NCBI GenBank assembly: GCA_039183205.1 | Contig: JBCDBR010000020.1 | Coordinates: 5,569 to 69,568 of the forward strand | DNA from: HKCCE3408 sp039183205 | Lineage (GTDB): Bacteria; Pseudomonadota; Alphaproteobacteria; Rhodobacterales; Rhodobacteraceae | Direction: 5' to 3' | DNA length: 64,000 bases | Shown: in pieces, positions 16,545-25,179 of the stretch | Numbering within the stretch: the stretch's first letter is position 1 | Layout: every line of letters starts with the position of its first letter | Program-made: the position numbers and the translations under genes | The notes under the pieces: model-generated | Told to the model about the DNA's origin: nothing | The model's input: only the letters and a program-made list of their open reading frames with translations | Databases searched by the model: none

Positions 16545-17831
16545 TCAACCGAAAAGCGGCACAATCCCAAATTGCCAACCGATCCCGGCCAAGGCCATGA
16601 TGGTAAGCACCCTTAGAATGCTATCATTGCGTCGCAAGAGCAAGATGCCCGCCAGCAGCGCCAGAAGAAATGCGCCTGGCTGGAAACTCTGCCATTCGGG
16701 GACATTTGCGATTAGCGGCCCGAGAGACACAAGGCCCACATCCCCAAAAAAGATGTGCATCGCAAACCAAACCGATAGGTTTAAGATGACCCCGACAACC
16801 GCGGCCGTAATGCCCATCAACGCTCCGTTGAGCCGGGGTTGCCCACCAATCCATTCGACATACGGCGCGCCCGCGAAGATCCAGAGAAAACACGGGGCAA
16901 AAGTCACCCAGAGTGCGACCAGCGCCGCGACCAGCCCAAGCCCCCATCCGCCATGTTGCGCCCCGGCCAGGAAGGCCACGAATTCTGTAACCAAAATCAA
17001 GGGGCCAGGTGTCGTCTCTGCCAGGCCCAAAGCGTCCATCATCTGCGCCGTACTGAGCCAGCCGAAATCACCCACGACCTCTTGCACCATATAGGCCAGG
17101 ACCGCATAGGCGCCGCCAAAGGTCACGACCGCAAGCTTGCTGAAAAACAGGCCAAGCTCTGCGAGAAATCCGCCGGGTGCGATCAACCAGATAGCGGCAA
17201 GCGGCGCCAGCCAGATCACCAGCCATGTGGCAACCACGCGCACCGTCCCTGCGGCCTTTACCGGCGACACAGGGCCTGAGGGGACGCTAGCGAGCGCCAT
17301 GGCACCTACCGCTGCGGCAACAACGATGACCAGAGGGAACGGCAAATCAAACGCAAATAGCGCGGTGAAAGCCGATAGCGCCAGTATATACGCAACGGAA
17401 GATCTCAACGCCCTGGCCGCAATTTTGATCAAGGCCTGAACCACAATAACGATGACCGTGGCTTGGATGCCCAAGAACATCGCTGCAACCAACGGCACCT
17501 GGCCAAATGCCGCATAGATTGATGCCAAAACCAAGATGATTGCAGCGCCGGGTAGAACGAATAGCAACCCCGCAATCAGTCCGCCGCGAATTCCGGCCAG
17601 TCGCCAGCCGGCATAGGTCGCCAATTGCATTGCTTCCGGCCCTGGCAGGAGCATGCAAAAGCTCAGTGCGTTTAAGAATTGACGGTCTGAAAGCCAGTGG
17701 CGGTCTTCGACCAATTCGCGGTGCATCAAGGCAATCTGCGCCGCGGGTCCGCCAAAGCTCAAAACCCCGATACGGCCGAAAACACGGCTTATCTCTGCCA
17801 GCGGCGTGGCCAGGGTGGCGGCGTCTGCCAT
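16545..17831 (-). CDS. chrA: Chromate transporter (ChrA/CHR family)
   Basis: A 428-residue membrane protein of the long-chain (fused two-half) chromate efflux type. The first half has GVLSFGGPAAQIALMHRELV and LPGPEAMQLATYAGW; the second half repeats the pattern as VVTFGGAYAVLAYMVQEVVG and TTPGPLILVTEFVAFLAG. Each half has about five to six membrane helices. The family exports chromate, and possibly sulfate-like anions; actual resistance cannot be deduced. It is the only gene of a chr cluster here; no chrB regulator is adjacent. Confidence 0.95.
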   Translation of the reverse strand: MADAATLATPLAEISRVFGRIGVLSFGGPAAQIALMHRELVEDRHWLSDRQFLNALSFCMLLPGPEAMQLATYAGWRLAGIRGGLIAGLLFVLPGAAIILVLASIYAAFGQVPLVAAMFLGIQATVIVIVVQALIKIAARALRSSVAYILALSAFTALFAFDLPFPLVIVVAAAVGAMALASVPSGPVSPVKAAGTVRVVATWLVIWLAPLAAIWLIAPGGFLAELGLFFSKLAVVTFGGAYAVLAYMVQEVVGDFGWLSTAQMMDALGLAETTPGPLILVTEFVAFLAGAQHGGWGLGLVAALVALWVTFAPCFLWIFAGAPYVEWIGGQPRLNGALMGITAAVVGVILNLSVWFAMHIFFGDVGLVSLGPLIANVPEWQSFQPGAFLLALLAGILLLRRNDSILRVLTIMALAGIGWQFGIVPLFG

Positions 17832-17958
17832 GGATCGGCTGCCTCTTGGTGCGATGTGGCTAGGTTAATGAATGAGACACGCGGGCCGCGCGGAGATGCG
17901 AGCGCTCAGGTTAGCGGAGATGCATCACAATTCTACGACAAAACCGATACGTTGACGC

Positions 17959-18645
17959 TCATAGCTCAACCGTCTCCATCACAGATGGCGCCAGGACGCG
18001 GATATCTGGCAACGCATCTTTCAGCGGTTCTGCGCTTTGTTCCAAAAGCGGGAAGGTCTGGTAATGATAGGGAATGACAGTCTGAAAGCTAAAGAGCTTG
18101 GATGCGGCGTAGGCCGCGCGCGCCATATCCATGGTGAAATGCCCGCCCGCGCACAATATGCCGATCTCCGGTTCATGCAGATCGTTTAAGATCGCCATGT
18201 CGGCCATGACATCGGTATCACCCGATACATAGATCGTCTTGCCCTCGCCTGCGATCATGAACCCAGCCTCCGCACCGAGATAGACGGGCATGCCGTCGAC
18301 TGGAAACGACGAGGAATGGGTTGCGTTGACCATGGTGACCGCAACTTGGCCGATCTTCACCGTGCCGCCTTTGTTAAATCCCACGGCACTTGCGCCCTTC
18401 GCGCCCAAGTAATCGGCCATGTCGGCAATGCAGTAGACCGGCACATCAAGCTCTGTCGCGATGTCCGGAATGTCGGCCATGTGATCGAAATGGGCATGCG
18501 TGAGCAAAATTGCGGTCGCCCCGGACAGCGCCTGATCGCGCTGATCGTTTGGAAATGTGGGACCGTCCGTCCATGGATCGACGAGCAAAACCTGATCCGC
18601 GATTTCAAGCCGAAAGCTAGCATGGCCCAGCCAAGTGTAGCGCAT
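17959..18645 (-). CDS. UPF0173-type metal-dependent hydrolase (metallo-beta-lactamase fold)
   Basis: A 228-residue hydrolase. The N terminus RYTWLGHASFRLE is typical of UPF0173. The metal-binding motif is LLTHAHFDHMADI (~residues 48-60), followed by NATHSSSF, VSGDTDVMADM and the C-terminal PYHYQTFP histidine. Substrate unknown; the family is often called YtkL-like. ATG 18645 is used since AGGAGG lies six bases upstream; in-frame ATGs at 18651 and 18660 sit on or before that site, and the longer frame to 18798 would overlap gatC upstream DNA. It is divergent from gatCA. Confidence 0.92.
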   Translation of the reverse strand: MRYTWLGHASFRLEIADQVLLVDPWTDGPTFPNDQRDQALSGATAILLTHAHFDHMADIPDIATELDVPVYCIADMADYLGAKGASAVGFNKGGTVKIGQVAVTMVNATHSSSFPVDGMPVYLGAEAGFMIAGEGKTIYVSGDTDVMADMAILNDLHEPEIGILCAGGHFTMDMARAAYAASKLFSFQTVIPYHYQTFPLLEQSAEPLKDALPDIRVLAPSVMETVEL

Positions 18646-18768
18646 TGTCATCCTCCTCATGCCTGTCGCGCAACCTAGCGTCCTGAGAGATGCGCGCAAA
18701 GCAGGGATTGCGGGGCAGAAAGCATGGCGGTAAACCGCAGCCTGGCCCGCGCTGAAGGAACCTTTTCG

Positions 18769-19056
18769 ATGTCTATCGACCTCAAAACCGCCGCCCATGT
18801 CGCCAAGCTCGCGCGCATCCGCGTGGAAGAAGCCGAGCTTCCCGGGCTCGCTGCTGAGTTCAACGCAATACTGGGCTTTATTGAGCAGCTCGAAGAGGTC
18901 GATGTCGATGGCGTGGAACCGATGGTTTCGGTTACACCGATGCGCCTGAAGCGACGTGAGGACAGCGTCACCGATGGGAACCAGCCGGACAAGGTGCTGA
19001 CCAATGCCCCGGATGCACGCGAAGGTTTTTTTGCCGTGCCAAAGGTGGTTGAATGA
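18769..19056 (+). CDS. gatC: Asp-tRNA(Asn)/Glu-tRNA(Gln) amidotransferase subunit C
   Basis: A 95-residue linker subunit that stabilises GatA-GatB. Sequence marks are DLKTAAHVAKLARIRVEEAE, FNAILGFIEQLEEVDVDGVE and the C-terminal ANAPDAREGFFAVPKVVE-like closure, all typical. ATG 18769 has GAAGGA 11 bases upstream; an open frame to 18724 precedes it but is not family-like. The stop overlaps the gatA start (ATGA). gatB is not adjacent. Confidence 0.95.
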   Translation: MSIDLKTAAHVAKLARIRVEEAELPGLAAEFNAILGFIEQLEEVDVDGVEPMVSVTPMRLKRREDSVTDGNQPDKVLTNAPDAREGFFAVPKVVE

Positions 19057-20537
19057 GCGATCTGACGAAATTGACCATCGCCGAGGCGCGCGACGCGCTG
19101 CGCAAGGGCGACACCACCAGCTTGGAAATTACCCAGGCCTGCCTTGACGCCATTGATGCGGCAGACGGCCTGAATGCCTTTGTCCATAAGACACCAGAGA
19201 TCGCGCGGGATCGCGCGCGCGCAGCGGATGATCGCATCGCCCAGGGCGATGCGCCTGCGATGTGCGGCATCCCGATCGGCATTAAGGACCTATTTTGCAC
19301 CGAAGGTGTCGCCAGCCAAGCCGCGTCGAAAATCCTGGAGGGATTTGTCCCACCCTACGAATCCACCGTATCCCGCCAGTTGAAGGATGATGGCGCCGTC
19401 ATGTTGGGCAAACTGAACATGGACGAGTTTGCCATGGGCTCCTCCAACGAGACATCGACATATGGCGACGTCGTCAATCCGTGGCGATCTGAGGGGTCAA
19501 ATAGCGCTTTAACGCCAGGCGGGTCCTCGGGCGGGTCGGGCGCGGCGGTCGCAGCCGATTTATGTCTGGCCGCGACAGGGACCGACACCGGCGGCTCAAT
19601 CCGACAGCCCGCCGCATTTACCGGAATTGTTGGGCTAAAGCCCACCTATGGGCGCTGTTCGCGCTACGGGATCGTGGCCTTTGCCTCCTCGCTCGACCAG
19701 GCGGGGCCGATGACAAAGACCGTGCGCGATGCGGCAATTATGGGCCAGGCGATGATGGGCCATGACCTGCGCGACAGCACCTCCGCTGATCGTGCCGTTC
19801 CCGATTTTGAGGCGATGCTGACCGGGGATATTCGGGGCCAAGTGATCGGCATCCCCAAAGAATACCGTATGGACGGGATGCCGGATGAAATTGAGGCCCT
19901 TTGGACGCGCGGCCAAGCGATGCTCGCCGACGCCGGAGCGGAACTTCGCGACATCAGCCTGCCGCACACAAAATACGCGCTCCCGGCCTATTATGTGATC
20001 GCCCCGGCTGAGGCCTCGTCGAACCTCGCCCGCTATGACGGTGTCCGCTACGGCTATCGTGCCGAACTGGCGCAGGGCGACGGCGTCACGGAAATGTATG
20101 AAAAGACCCGCGCCGAAGGCTTTGGGGCCGAGGTCAAACGCAGGGTCATGATTGGCACTTACGTTCTCAGTGCCGGGTTCTACGACGCTTACTATAACCG
20201 CGCGCGAAAGGTCCGCGCGCTGATCAAGCGCGATTTCGACATCGTGTTTGCAGAGGGCGTCGACGCGATTTTGACACCCGCCACGCCGTCATCGGCTTTC
20301 GAGCTTGGCCGTGCGGTGACCGACCCGGTCGAGATGTATCTCAATGATGTGTTCACGGTGACGGTGAACCTTGCCGGATTGCCAGGGATTTCCGTCCCAA
20401 CCGGGCTTGACCATCAGGGATTGCCCATGGGCTTGCAACTGATCGGAAGGCCTTGGGAAGAGGGCGCTTTGCTGAACACCGCGCAGGCGTTGGAAACGGC
20501 TGCGGCTTTTGTGGCGAAGCCTGAAAAATGGTGGTAG
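19053..20537 (+). CDS. gatA: Asp-tRNA(Asn)/Glu-tRNA(Gln) amidotransferase subunit A
   Basis: A 494-residue amidase that releases ammonia from glutamine for transamidation of mischarged tRNA. The amidase signature catalytic triad is visible: Lys in GIPIGIKDLFCTEG (~residue 77), and two serines in PGGSSGGSGAAVAAD (~153) and TGTDTGGSIRQPAAF (~177). Length and C terminus are normal for the family. It overlaps gatC by four bases and follows it in an operon. The related bacterium therefore likely uses the indirect route to Gln-tRNA and/or Asn-tRNA. Confidence 0.97.
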   Translation: MSDLTKLTIAEARDALRKGDTTSLEITQACLDAIDAADGLNAFVHKTPEIARDRARAADDRIAQGDAPAMCGIPIGIKDLFCTEGVASQAASKILEGFVPPYESTVSRQLKDDGAVMLGKLNMDEFAMGSSNETSTYGDVVNPWRSEGSNSALTPGGSSGGSGAAVAADLCLAATGTDTGGSIRQPAAFTGIVGLKPTYGRCSRYGIVAFASSLDQAGPMTKTVRDAAIMGQAMMGHDLRDSTSADRAVPDFEAMLTGDIRGQVIGIPKEYRMDGMPDEIEALWTRGQAMLADAGAELRDISLPHTKYALPAYYVIAPAEASSNLARYDGVRYGYRAELAQGDGVTEMYEKTRAEGFGAEVKRRVMIGTYVLSAGFYDAYYNRARKVRALIKRDFDIVFAEGVDAILTPATPSSAFELGRAVTDPVEMYLNDVFTVTVNLAGLPGISVPTGLDHQGLPMGLQLIGRPWEEGALLNTAQALETAAAFVAKPEKWW

Positions 20538-20567
20538 AATCCGCTAACTAACCTCAAGAGGTCGAGC

Positions 20568-21287
20568 ATGAAACCGGGATATTGGGCCCTCGTCATTGCG
20601 CCATTGGCGCTTGCCGCCTGCGCCCGCGGCATTCCCGACGATACGGTGTCGGGCGTCGGGTTCGGCGATTACCAAAGCTATCAGCAAAGCCGGTTGGACG
20701 CACAGGCCCAACTTGCCGGGCGTCCGACGGGCGTTGTGGCACCATCAGGGCCCGAGACTATTGTGCCCCCGCTCAGCACCCAGTCAAGCGCGCCGATCAC
20801 ATCGGTCGCTGCGGCGGCAATCGCGGAGGCTGAGACACAGCCGCAGGTTGCCTCGGCCGATGGTGCAGTGCCCGCCCCGTTACCCAGCAACACCGCCGCA
20901 ATTTCCGACGAGCAGGATTTCGACGCGGTCGCCGCGCGGGAGACGATTGAAACAGATGCGGAGCGGTTGGCGCGCATGGCCGATCAGCGGATCGAAGTCG
21001 CGCCGACAGATGTGCCGGATAGGCCCGGATCAACCGGACCCAACATCGTCGAATACGCGCTTGCCACAACGCATCCCGTCGGCCAGCAAGTCTATCGCCG
21101 ATCCGGGCTGCGCGCGGGGCGGCACGAGGCGAATTGCTTATCCTACCAATCGGCCGATTTGGCACAGCAAGCCTTTCTGTCCATGGGCGGACCGGAACGG
21201 GATCGCCGCGCGCTGGACCCTGACGGCGATGGGTATGCCTGCTCCTGGGACCCAAATATTTATCGCAGCGCTGCGCGTGGCGGCTGA
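20568..21287 (+). CDS. Excalibur-type calcium-binding-like lipoprotein
   Basis: A 239-residue exported protein. MKPGYWALVIAPLALAACARG is a lipoprotein signal (LAAC, Cys 18). A long low-complexity Ala/Pro/Ser/Thr-rich middle (~residues 40-150) follows. The C-terminal domain ends with the Excalibur-like motif around NCLSYQSADLAQQAFLSMGG and DPDGDGYACSW, with the paired cysteine and acidic DxDxDG loop typical of that calcium-binding fold. It overlaps the amidase by 11 bases, which suggests a joint role at the cell wall; this is inference. GAGG precedes the ATG. Confidence 0.85.
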   Translation: MKPGYWALVIAPLALAACARGIPDDTVSGVGFGDYQSYQQSRLDAQAQLAGRPTGVVAPSGPETIVPPLSTQSSAPITSVAAAAIAEAETQPQVASADGAVPAPLPSNTAAISDEQDFDAVAARETIETDAERLARMADQRIEVAPTDVPDRPGSTGPNIVEYALATTHPVGQQVYRRSGLRAGRHEANCLSYQSADLAQQAFLSMGGPERDRRALDPDGDGYACSWDPNIYRSAARGG

Positions 21288-21939
21288 TGCGATCTGGGCG
21301 CCGAGCCCGAATTTCGGGCGGCGCAGAGAAGGTCTGACACCCGACCTGGTGGTGCTCCACTACACCGCTATGACCAGCGCCGCAGCCGCGTTGTGCACCT
21401 TATCGACACCGCAAACCGAAGTTTCGTCGCATTATCTGATTGATGAGGCCGGGACGACCACGCAGCTTGTCGATGAACACATGCGCGCCTGGCATGCCGG
21501 GCAAGGAAGTTGGCGCGGTCTTGAGGACATTAATTCTCGCTCAATCGGGATCGAGTTGGCGAATGACGGCGCAACGCCATTCTCAGCCGCGCAGATGGAC
21601 GCGACAGAAGAGTTGCTGAGGGGCATACATGCGCGCTGGCAGATCGCGCCAGAGGGGGTTATTGCGCATTCGGATATGGCGCCGCGGCGGAAAATCGACC
21701 CCGGCCCACGCTTCGATTGGCGCCGTCTGGCCCGCAGCGGGGTGTCGGTTTGGCCTGAAATGGCAGACGCGGAACCGGATGGTTTCGCACAAGCAGCGCG
21801 GTCATTTGGGTATCCAGACGTGCCACTCGATACCTTGCTTTCCGCGTTCCGACTGCGGTTTCGACCCTGGGCAGATGGGCCTTTGGACGCGGTCGATGCA
21901 GGCCTTGCGACAAATCTCGCCGTTCGATTTGGAAATTGA
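21277..21939 (+). CDS. N-acetylmuramoyl-L-alanine amidase (Amidase_2, AmiD/AmpD-like)
   Basis: A 220-residue zinc amidase that cleaves the amide bond between muramic acid and the stem peptide. Zinc-site residues are in LVVLHYTAM (His ~29) and AHSDMAPRRKIDPGPRFDW (His ~126 and the Asp-Pro-Gly motif); VSSHYLIDEAG and NSRSIGIELAND are also characteristic. No signal peptide is visible, which favours a cytoplasmic recycling amidase (AmpD type), but AmiD-like C-terminal sequence (ARSFGYPDVPLDTLLSAFRL) is present. The only in-frame start is GTG 21277, giving an 11-base overlap with the lipoprotein gene. Confidence 0.9.
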   Translation: MAADAIWAPSPNFGRRREGLTPDLVVLHYTAMTSAAAALCTLSTPQTEVSSHYLIDEAGTTTQLVDEHMRAWHAGQGSWRGLEDINSRSIGIELANDGATPFSAAQMDATEELLRGIHARWQIAPEGVIAHSDMAPRRKIDPGPRFDWRRLARSGVSVWPEMADAEPDGFAQAARSFGYPDVPLDTLLSAFRLRFRPWADGPLDAVDAGLATNLAVRFGN

Positions 21940-21972
21940 CGCGCACGGTTTTGCAGCGTATGCGCCGATCTC

Positions 21973-22340
21973 GCGCGGAGCGCTGGATGGCCGCCTTCGG
22001 CAGGGAAACCTGCCTGGGAGGAAAGTCCGGACTCCCTGAAGCAACGGTGCCGGGTAACTCCCGGGCGGAGCAATCCGACGGAAAGCGCCACAGAAATCAA
22101 ACTGCCCTGCCTGCAGGGTAACGGTGAAACGGTGGGGTAAGAGCCCACCGCGGTCCTCGCAATAGGGCCGGCATGGCAAGCCCCACCGGGAGCAATGCCG
22201 AATAGGGGTTTCGCGCGGGCCGCTTCAGCCTTGAAACCCGGGTTGGCAGCTAGAGCGCGCAGGCAACTGCGCGCGCAGAGGAATGGTCATCCAAAGGGTT
22301 TCGACCCTGGGACAGAATCCGGCTTATAGGCGCTCCGCGC
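21973..22340 (+). ncRNA. rnpB: RNase P RNA (class A)
   Basis: The catalytic RNA that matures tRNA 5' ends. The segment GAGGAAAGTCCGGAC (22018-22032) is conserved region I, with AGAGGAATGGTCAT (22277-22290) and ACAGAATCCGGCTTA (22312-22326) matching conserved regions near the 3' end. GCGCGGAGCGC (21973-21983) and GCGCTCCGCGC (22330-22340) pair perfectly and form helix P1, which sets the boundaries. It lies between the amidase and the convergent tadA. The exact processed ends may differ by a few bases. Confidence 0.96.
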
Positions 22341-22401
22341 GGGTCGTCCGGACATGCAAACCGCATCTCTGGACCTGCCGCTGGCCGCATAGGGTCCTTG
22401 G

Positions 22402-22848
22402 TCACGACCGCCGCGCAGCGAAAAACGCGGTCAACAATGCGGCTGCTTCGTCTTCCAAAAGACCGGCATAAACCTCCGGAGAGTGATGGCTCTGCGGGTG
22501 GTCAAAGATCCGCGCACCATGTTCGACCGCACCCGATTTCGGGTCGCTGGCGCCGTAGTAAAGCCGCGCGAGCCGGGCAGCCGCGATTGCTCCGGCGCAG
22601 GCTGCGCAGGGCTCAAGCGTGACCCACAGATCACAGCCGACGAGCCGCGCGCTGCGAAGCCTCCGGCATGCCGCTCGGATCGCGAGAGTTTCCGCATGGG
22701 CCGTAGGATCAGTCAATTCCCGCATGCGATTGCCGGCACGGGCCAGAACAACGCCATCCCTGACAACGACCGCCCCGACCGGCACTTCGCCGCGTTCTGC
22801 AGCCATCCGGGCCTCTGCCAAGGCATCGTGCATGAAGCTTTTGAACAT
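22402..22848 (-). CDS. tadA: tRNA-adenosine(34) deaminase TadA-type
   Basis: A 148-residue zinc deaminase that converts A34 to inosine in tRNA(Arg). Zinc and catalytic motifs are TDPTAHAETLAIRAA (His-Ala-Glu, ~residues 54-56) and TLEPCAACAGAIAAARL (Cys pair ~84-87). N-terminal MHDALAEARMAAERGEVPVGAVVV and C-terminal YYGASDPKSGAVEHGARIF are typical. ATG 22848 is chosen; longer frames to 22911 are not family-like and would overlap rluB further. It starts inside the divergent region of rluB, whose 5' end is 54 bases away. Confidence 0.94.
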   Translation of the reverse strand: MFKSFMHDALAEARMAAERGEVPVGAVVVRDGVVLARAGNRMRELTDPTAHAETLAIRAACRRLRSARLVGCDLWVTLEPCAACAGAIAAARLARLYYGASDPKSGAVEHGARIFDHPQSHHSPEVYAGLLEDEAAALLTAFFAARRS

Positions 22849-22902
22849 CGCGACGTCTTTCCCGGCTTTCGCACCCGCTGTCAAATCGCTATGCGAAACC
22901 GC

Positions 22903-23685
22903 ATGACCCAAGACAATTCAGAACGGATCGCCAAACGTTTGGCGCGCGCTGGCCTGGCATCCCGCCGGGAGGCCGAACGGATGATCGAAGCCGGCCGGGT
23001 GGCCATCAATGGTCACGTCATCGACAGCCCGGCGCGCAATGTCGGCCCAGACGATGCGATCACTGTGGATGGTGCGCCCGTGCCAAAGGCCGAACGGCCG
23101 CGGCTGTGGCTTTATCACAAACCTGCCGGTTTGGTCACAACGGCACGGGACGAAAAGGGGCGCCAAACCGTTTTCGACGCGTTGCCTGGGACATTGCCAC
23201 GGGTTATGAGCGTCGGCCGCCTTGACCTCGCCTCCGAAGGGCTGCTGCTGCTGACCAATGACGGCGCGCTCAAACGGCGGCTTGAATTGCCGTCAACGGG
23301 GTGGCTGCGGAAATACCGGGTACGGCTGAGGGGCACGCCGAACGACGAGGATTTTGCCCCTTTGCGCGCCGGATTGAACGTGGATGGTGAACGGTTTCAG
23401 CCCATGGAAATCAGGATTGACCGACAACAGGGCGGAAATGCATGGCTTACCCTTGGGCTGCGCGAAGGCAAGAACCGTGAAATTCGACGAGCCATGGCCG
23501 AGATCGGATTTGAGGTAAACCGGCTAATCCGCATCAGCTATGGGCCCTTTCGGCTGAACGAATTAAAGCCGGGCGCGGTTGAAGAGATCAAACCACGCGT
23601 CCTCGCCGATCAATTGGGTATCACCGCCGCCACCGAAGGCCATGCCAAAGCGCGCGCTAGGCGTCGTCCTCGTCGGAAAGGCTGA
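22903..23685 (+). CDS. rluB: 23S rRNA pseudouridine synthase (RluB/RsuA family)
   Basis: A 260-residue pseudouridine synthase. An S4 RNA-binding domain (RIAKRLARAGLASRREAERM, residues ~8-65) precedes the catalytic domain. The RsuA-type signature is MSVGRLDLASEGLLLLTNDG with the catalytic aspartate in GRLD (~residue 104), and KNREIRRAM is near the C terminus. The tail is highly basic. Start used is ATG 22903 (MTQDNSERIAK); ATG 22891 is an equally weak alternative. A longer frame to 22483 is antisense to tadA and rejected. The 3' end overlaps the convergent yciB-like gene by 29 bases. Confidence 0.93.
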   Translation: MTQDNSERIAKRLARAGLASRREAERMIEAGRVAINGHVIDSPARNVGPDDAITVDGAPVPKAERPRLWLYHKPAGLVTTARDEKGRQTVFDALPGTLPRVMSVGRLDLASEGLLLLTNDGALKRRLELPSTGWLRKYRVRLRGTPNDEDFAPLRAGLNVDGERFQPMEIRIDRQQGGNAWLTLGLREGKNREIRRAMAEIGFEVNRLIRISYGPFRLNELKPGAVEEIKPRVLADQLGITAATEGHAKARARRRPRRKG

Positions 23686-24262
23686 ACCGTTCAATCAAGG
23701 GCGCCTGCGCCATGAAGACGACAAACAAGAATGCCGGAAGGGCAAAAGTCTCGAACGTGACCCAGAATTGGTCCGATTGCGTGCGCCAAACCAGCTCATT
23801 CGCCGCTGCCATTGCGGCAAAGGCAAGGGTCACGCGGCGTGTCAGGATCATCCAGCCCTCGTCCCGCATCTGGAGCATTTCGCCCATCAGGAACTGCAGC
23901 CAGCTTTGCCCACGCAAAAGTCCAATCCCAAGCGCGCCAGCGAAAAACAGATAAACCAACGTCGTCTTCATCTTAAAAAACCGGTCGTCGTTGAACCAAA
24001 CGGTCAGGCCGCCAAAAAAGATCACCATGATCGCCGTGAAGACCTGAATGCGGGATATTTTGCCTGTGAGCCACCACAGCGTCGCGATCGAGACAAGCAA
24101 GATCGGCACGAACACCACCGTAGCCAGGATGAACCCATCATAATCCACGCCGCGGACCGTGACCGTTTCATCCTGCAATCGCAGATACGCAATGAAAAAC
24201 AAAATCGGTGGGCCGAGTTCCAAGGCTGACTTGAGCCAGGGTTTTATGGCGCGTTCTTCCAT
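23657..24262 (-). CDS. yciB: YciB/IspZ family inner-membrane protein
   Basis: A 201-residue membrane protein with about five helices. Family marks are KSALELGPPILFFIAYLR near the N terminus, LTVWFNDDRFFKMKTTLVYLFFAG, and GWMILTRRVTLAFAAMAAANELVW followed by WVTFETFALPAFLFVVF. YciB/IspZ proteins affect envelope integrity and septation; the mechanism is not settled. It is the last gene of a ftsY-DMT-yciB series on the minus strand (8 bases after the DMT stop), an arrangement common in this group. Confidence 0.93.
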   Translation of the reverse strand: MEERAIKPWLKSALELGPPILFFIAYLRLQDETVTVRGVDYDGFILATVVFVPILLVSIATLWWLTGKISRIQVFTAIMVIFFGGLTVWFNDDRFFKMKTTLVYLFFAGALGIGLLRGQSWLQFLMGEMLQMRDEGWMILTRRVTLAFAAMAAANELVWRTQSDQFWVTFETFALPAFLFVVFMAQAPLIERFSLSDEDDA

Positions 24263-24270
24263 GTCGTCTC

Positions 24271-25173
24271 CTATCCTGCCGCTTCAACTATCACCGCGCC
24301 GGCAGCAATCAAGCCCATCAGCAGAACCCGTTTTGTGCCTACCTTTTCGCCAAGAAAGGCCCATCCGATAAAGGCGGCGAAAACGGTCGAGGTTTCGCGC
24401 AGAACGGCGGCCTCGCCGACTTGGTCAAGCCGGGTGGCCAACATGATCGACCCGAAGCTGCCGAAACCCACCAAACCACCGACAACCCCACGCAGGACCA
24501 ACGGCCCAAGCTCTGGCGCGTCCGGCATGCGCATGTAAAACCGCGCCGCGAGGACCGGAAAGGTGAGCCCATCAAGAAAGAAAAACCATGCCAGAAAAGT
24601 GAAGGGGTCGGCGGTTGCGCGAATGCCATAGGCATCAAAGGTGGTGTAAAGCGCCACGAAAAGACCGGTGAGAACCGCAAGCCACAAGGCCGGCACCAAG
24701 GTCTCACGCGCAAGCGTCACGTTCGTGACATTATAGGCGGCCAGGCCGTAAAGGCCGGCAAGAAGAACCGCAACGCCAAACCATTGGCCGGCCGTAAACG
24801 TCTCACCAAAGACGATCCAGGCGCCCAAAACCGCAAAGAGTGGCCCGGTGCCGCGCATGACCGGATAGACAACGGTGTAGGCCGCGCGGCGATAACTTGC
24901 GAGGGCGGCAAGTTTGTAGCCGATATGAATCACCACGACGCCCGCAAAAATCGGCCACATATGCGGCTCGGGCCAGGGCACGACAAACAAAGCAAACGGC
25001 GCGGCCATCAAACCGTAGGAGGCATCAATTGCCCCGCGCGACAAAAGAGGGTCGTGGCGACCCTTTTGCAGCGCTCCGAAAACGGCATGCAAGATTGCCG
25101 CGACCAACGCCAGAACGGTCGCCAGCGCCGCGCCCGAGGCCGTCCCTTCGAGGGTGGTGATAAAACTGCTCAC
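24271..25173 (-). CDS. EamA/DMT-family transporter
   Basis: A 300-residue integral membrane protein with about ten hydrophobic helices in two EamA repeats. The end of each half carries the DMT motif, e.g. PVMRGTGPLFAVLGAWIVFGE (~residues 104-124) and LRETSTVFAAFIGWAFLGEK (~255-275). Such proteins export metabolites or drugs; the substrate is not deducible. It starts with GTG, seven bases after the ftsY stop, so it is translated in the ftsY transcript. Confidence 0.93.
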   Translation of the reverse strand: MSSFITTLEGTASGAALATVLALVAAILHAVFGALQKGRHDPLLSRGAIDASYGLMAAPFALFVVPWPEPHMWPIFAGVVVIHIGYKLAALASYRRAAYTVVYPVMRGTGPLFAVLGAWIVFGETFTAGQWFGVAVLLAGLYGLAAYNVTNVTLARETLVPALWLAVLTGLFVALYTTFDAYGIRATADPFTFLAWFFFLDGLTFPVLAARFYMRMPDAPELGPLVLRGVVGGLVGFGSFGSIMLATRLDQVGEAAVLRETSTVFAAFIGWAFLGEKVGTKRVLLMGLIAAGAVIVEAAG

Positions 25174-25179
25174 GTGGGA

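Noticed and set aside
20596..21276. Upstream extension of the amidase frame
   Set aside because: It overlaps the lipoprotein gene in another frame and is Arg/Ser/Pro-rich shadow sequence; the amidase domain starts at 21277.
22483..22902. Long upstream extension of the rluB frame over the tadA region
   Set aside because: It is antisense to tadA and its residues do not fit the RluB family; the S4 domain starts after 22903.
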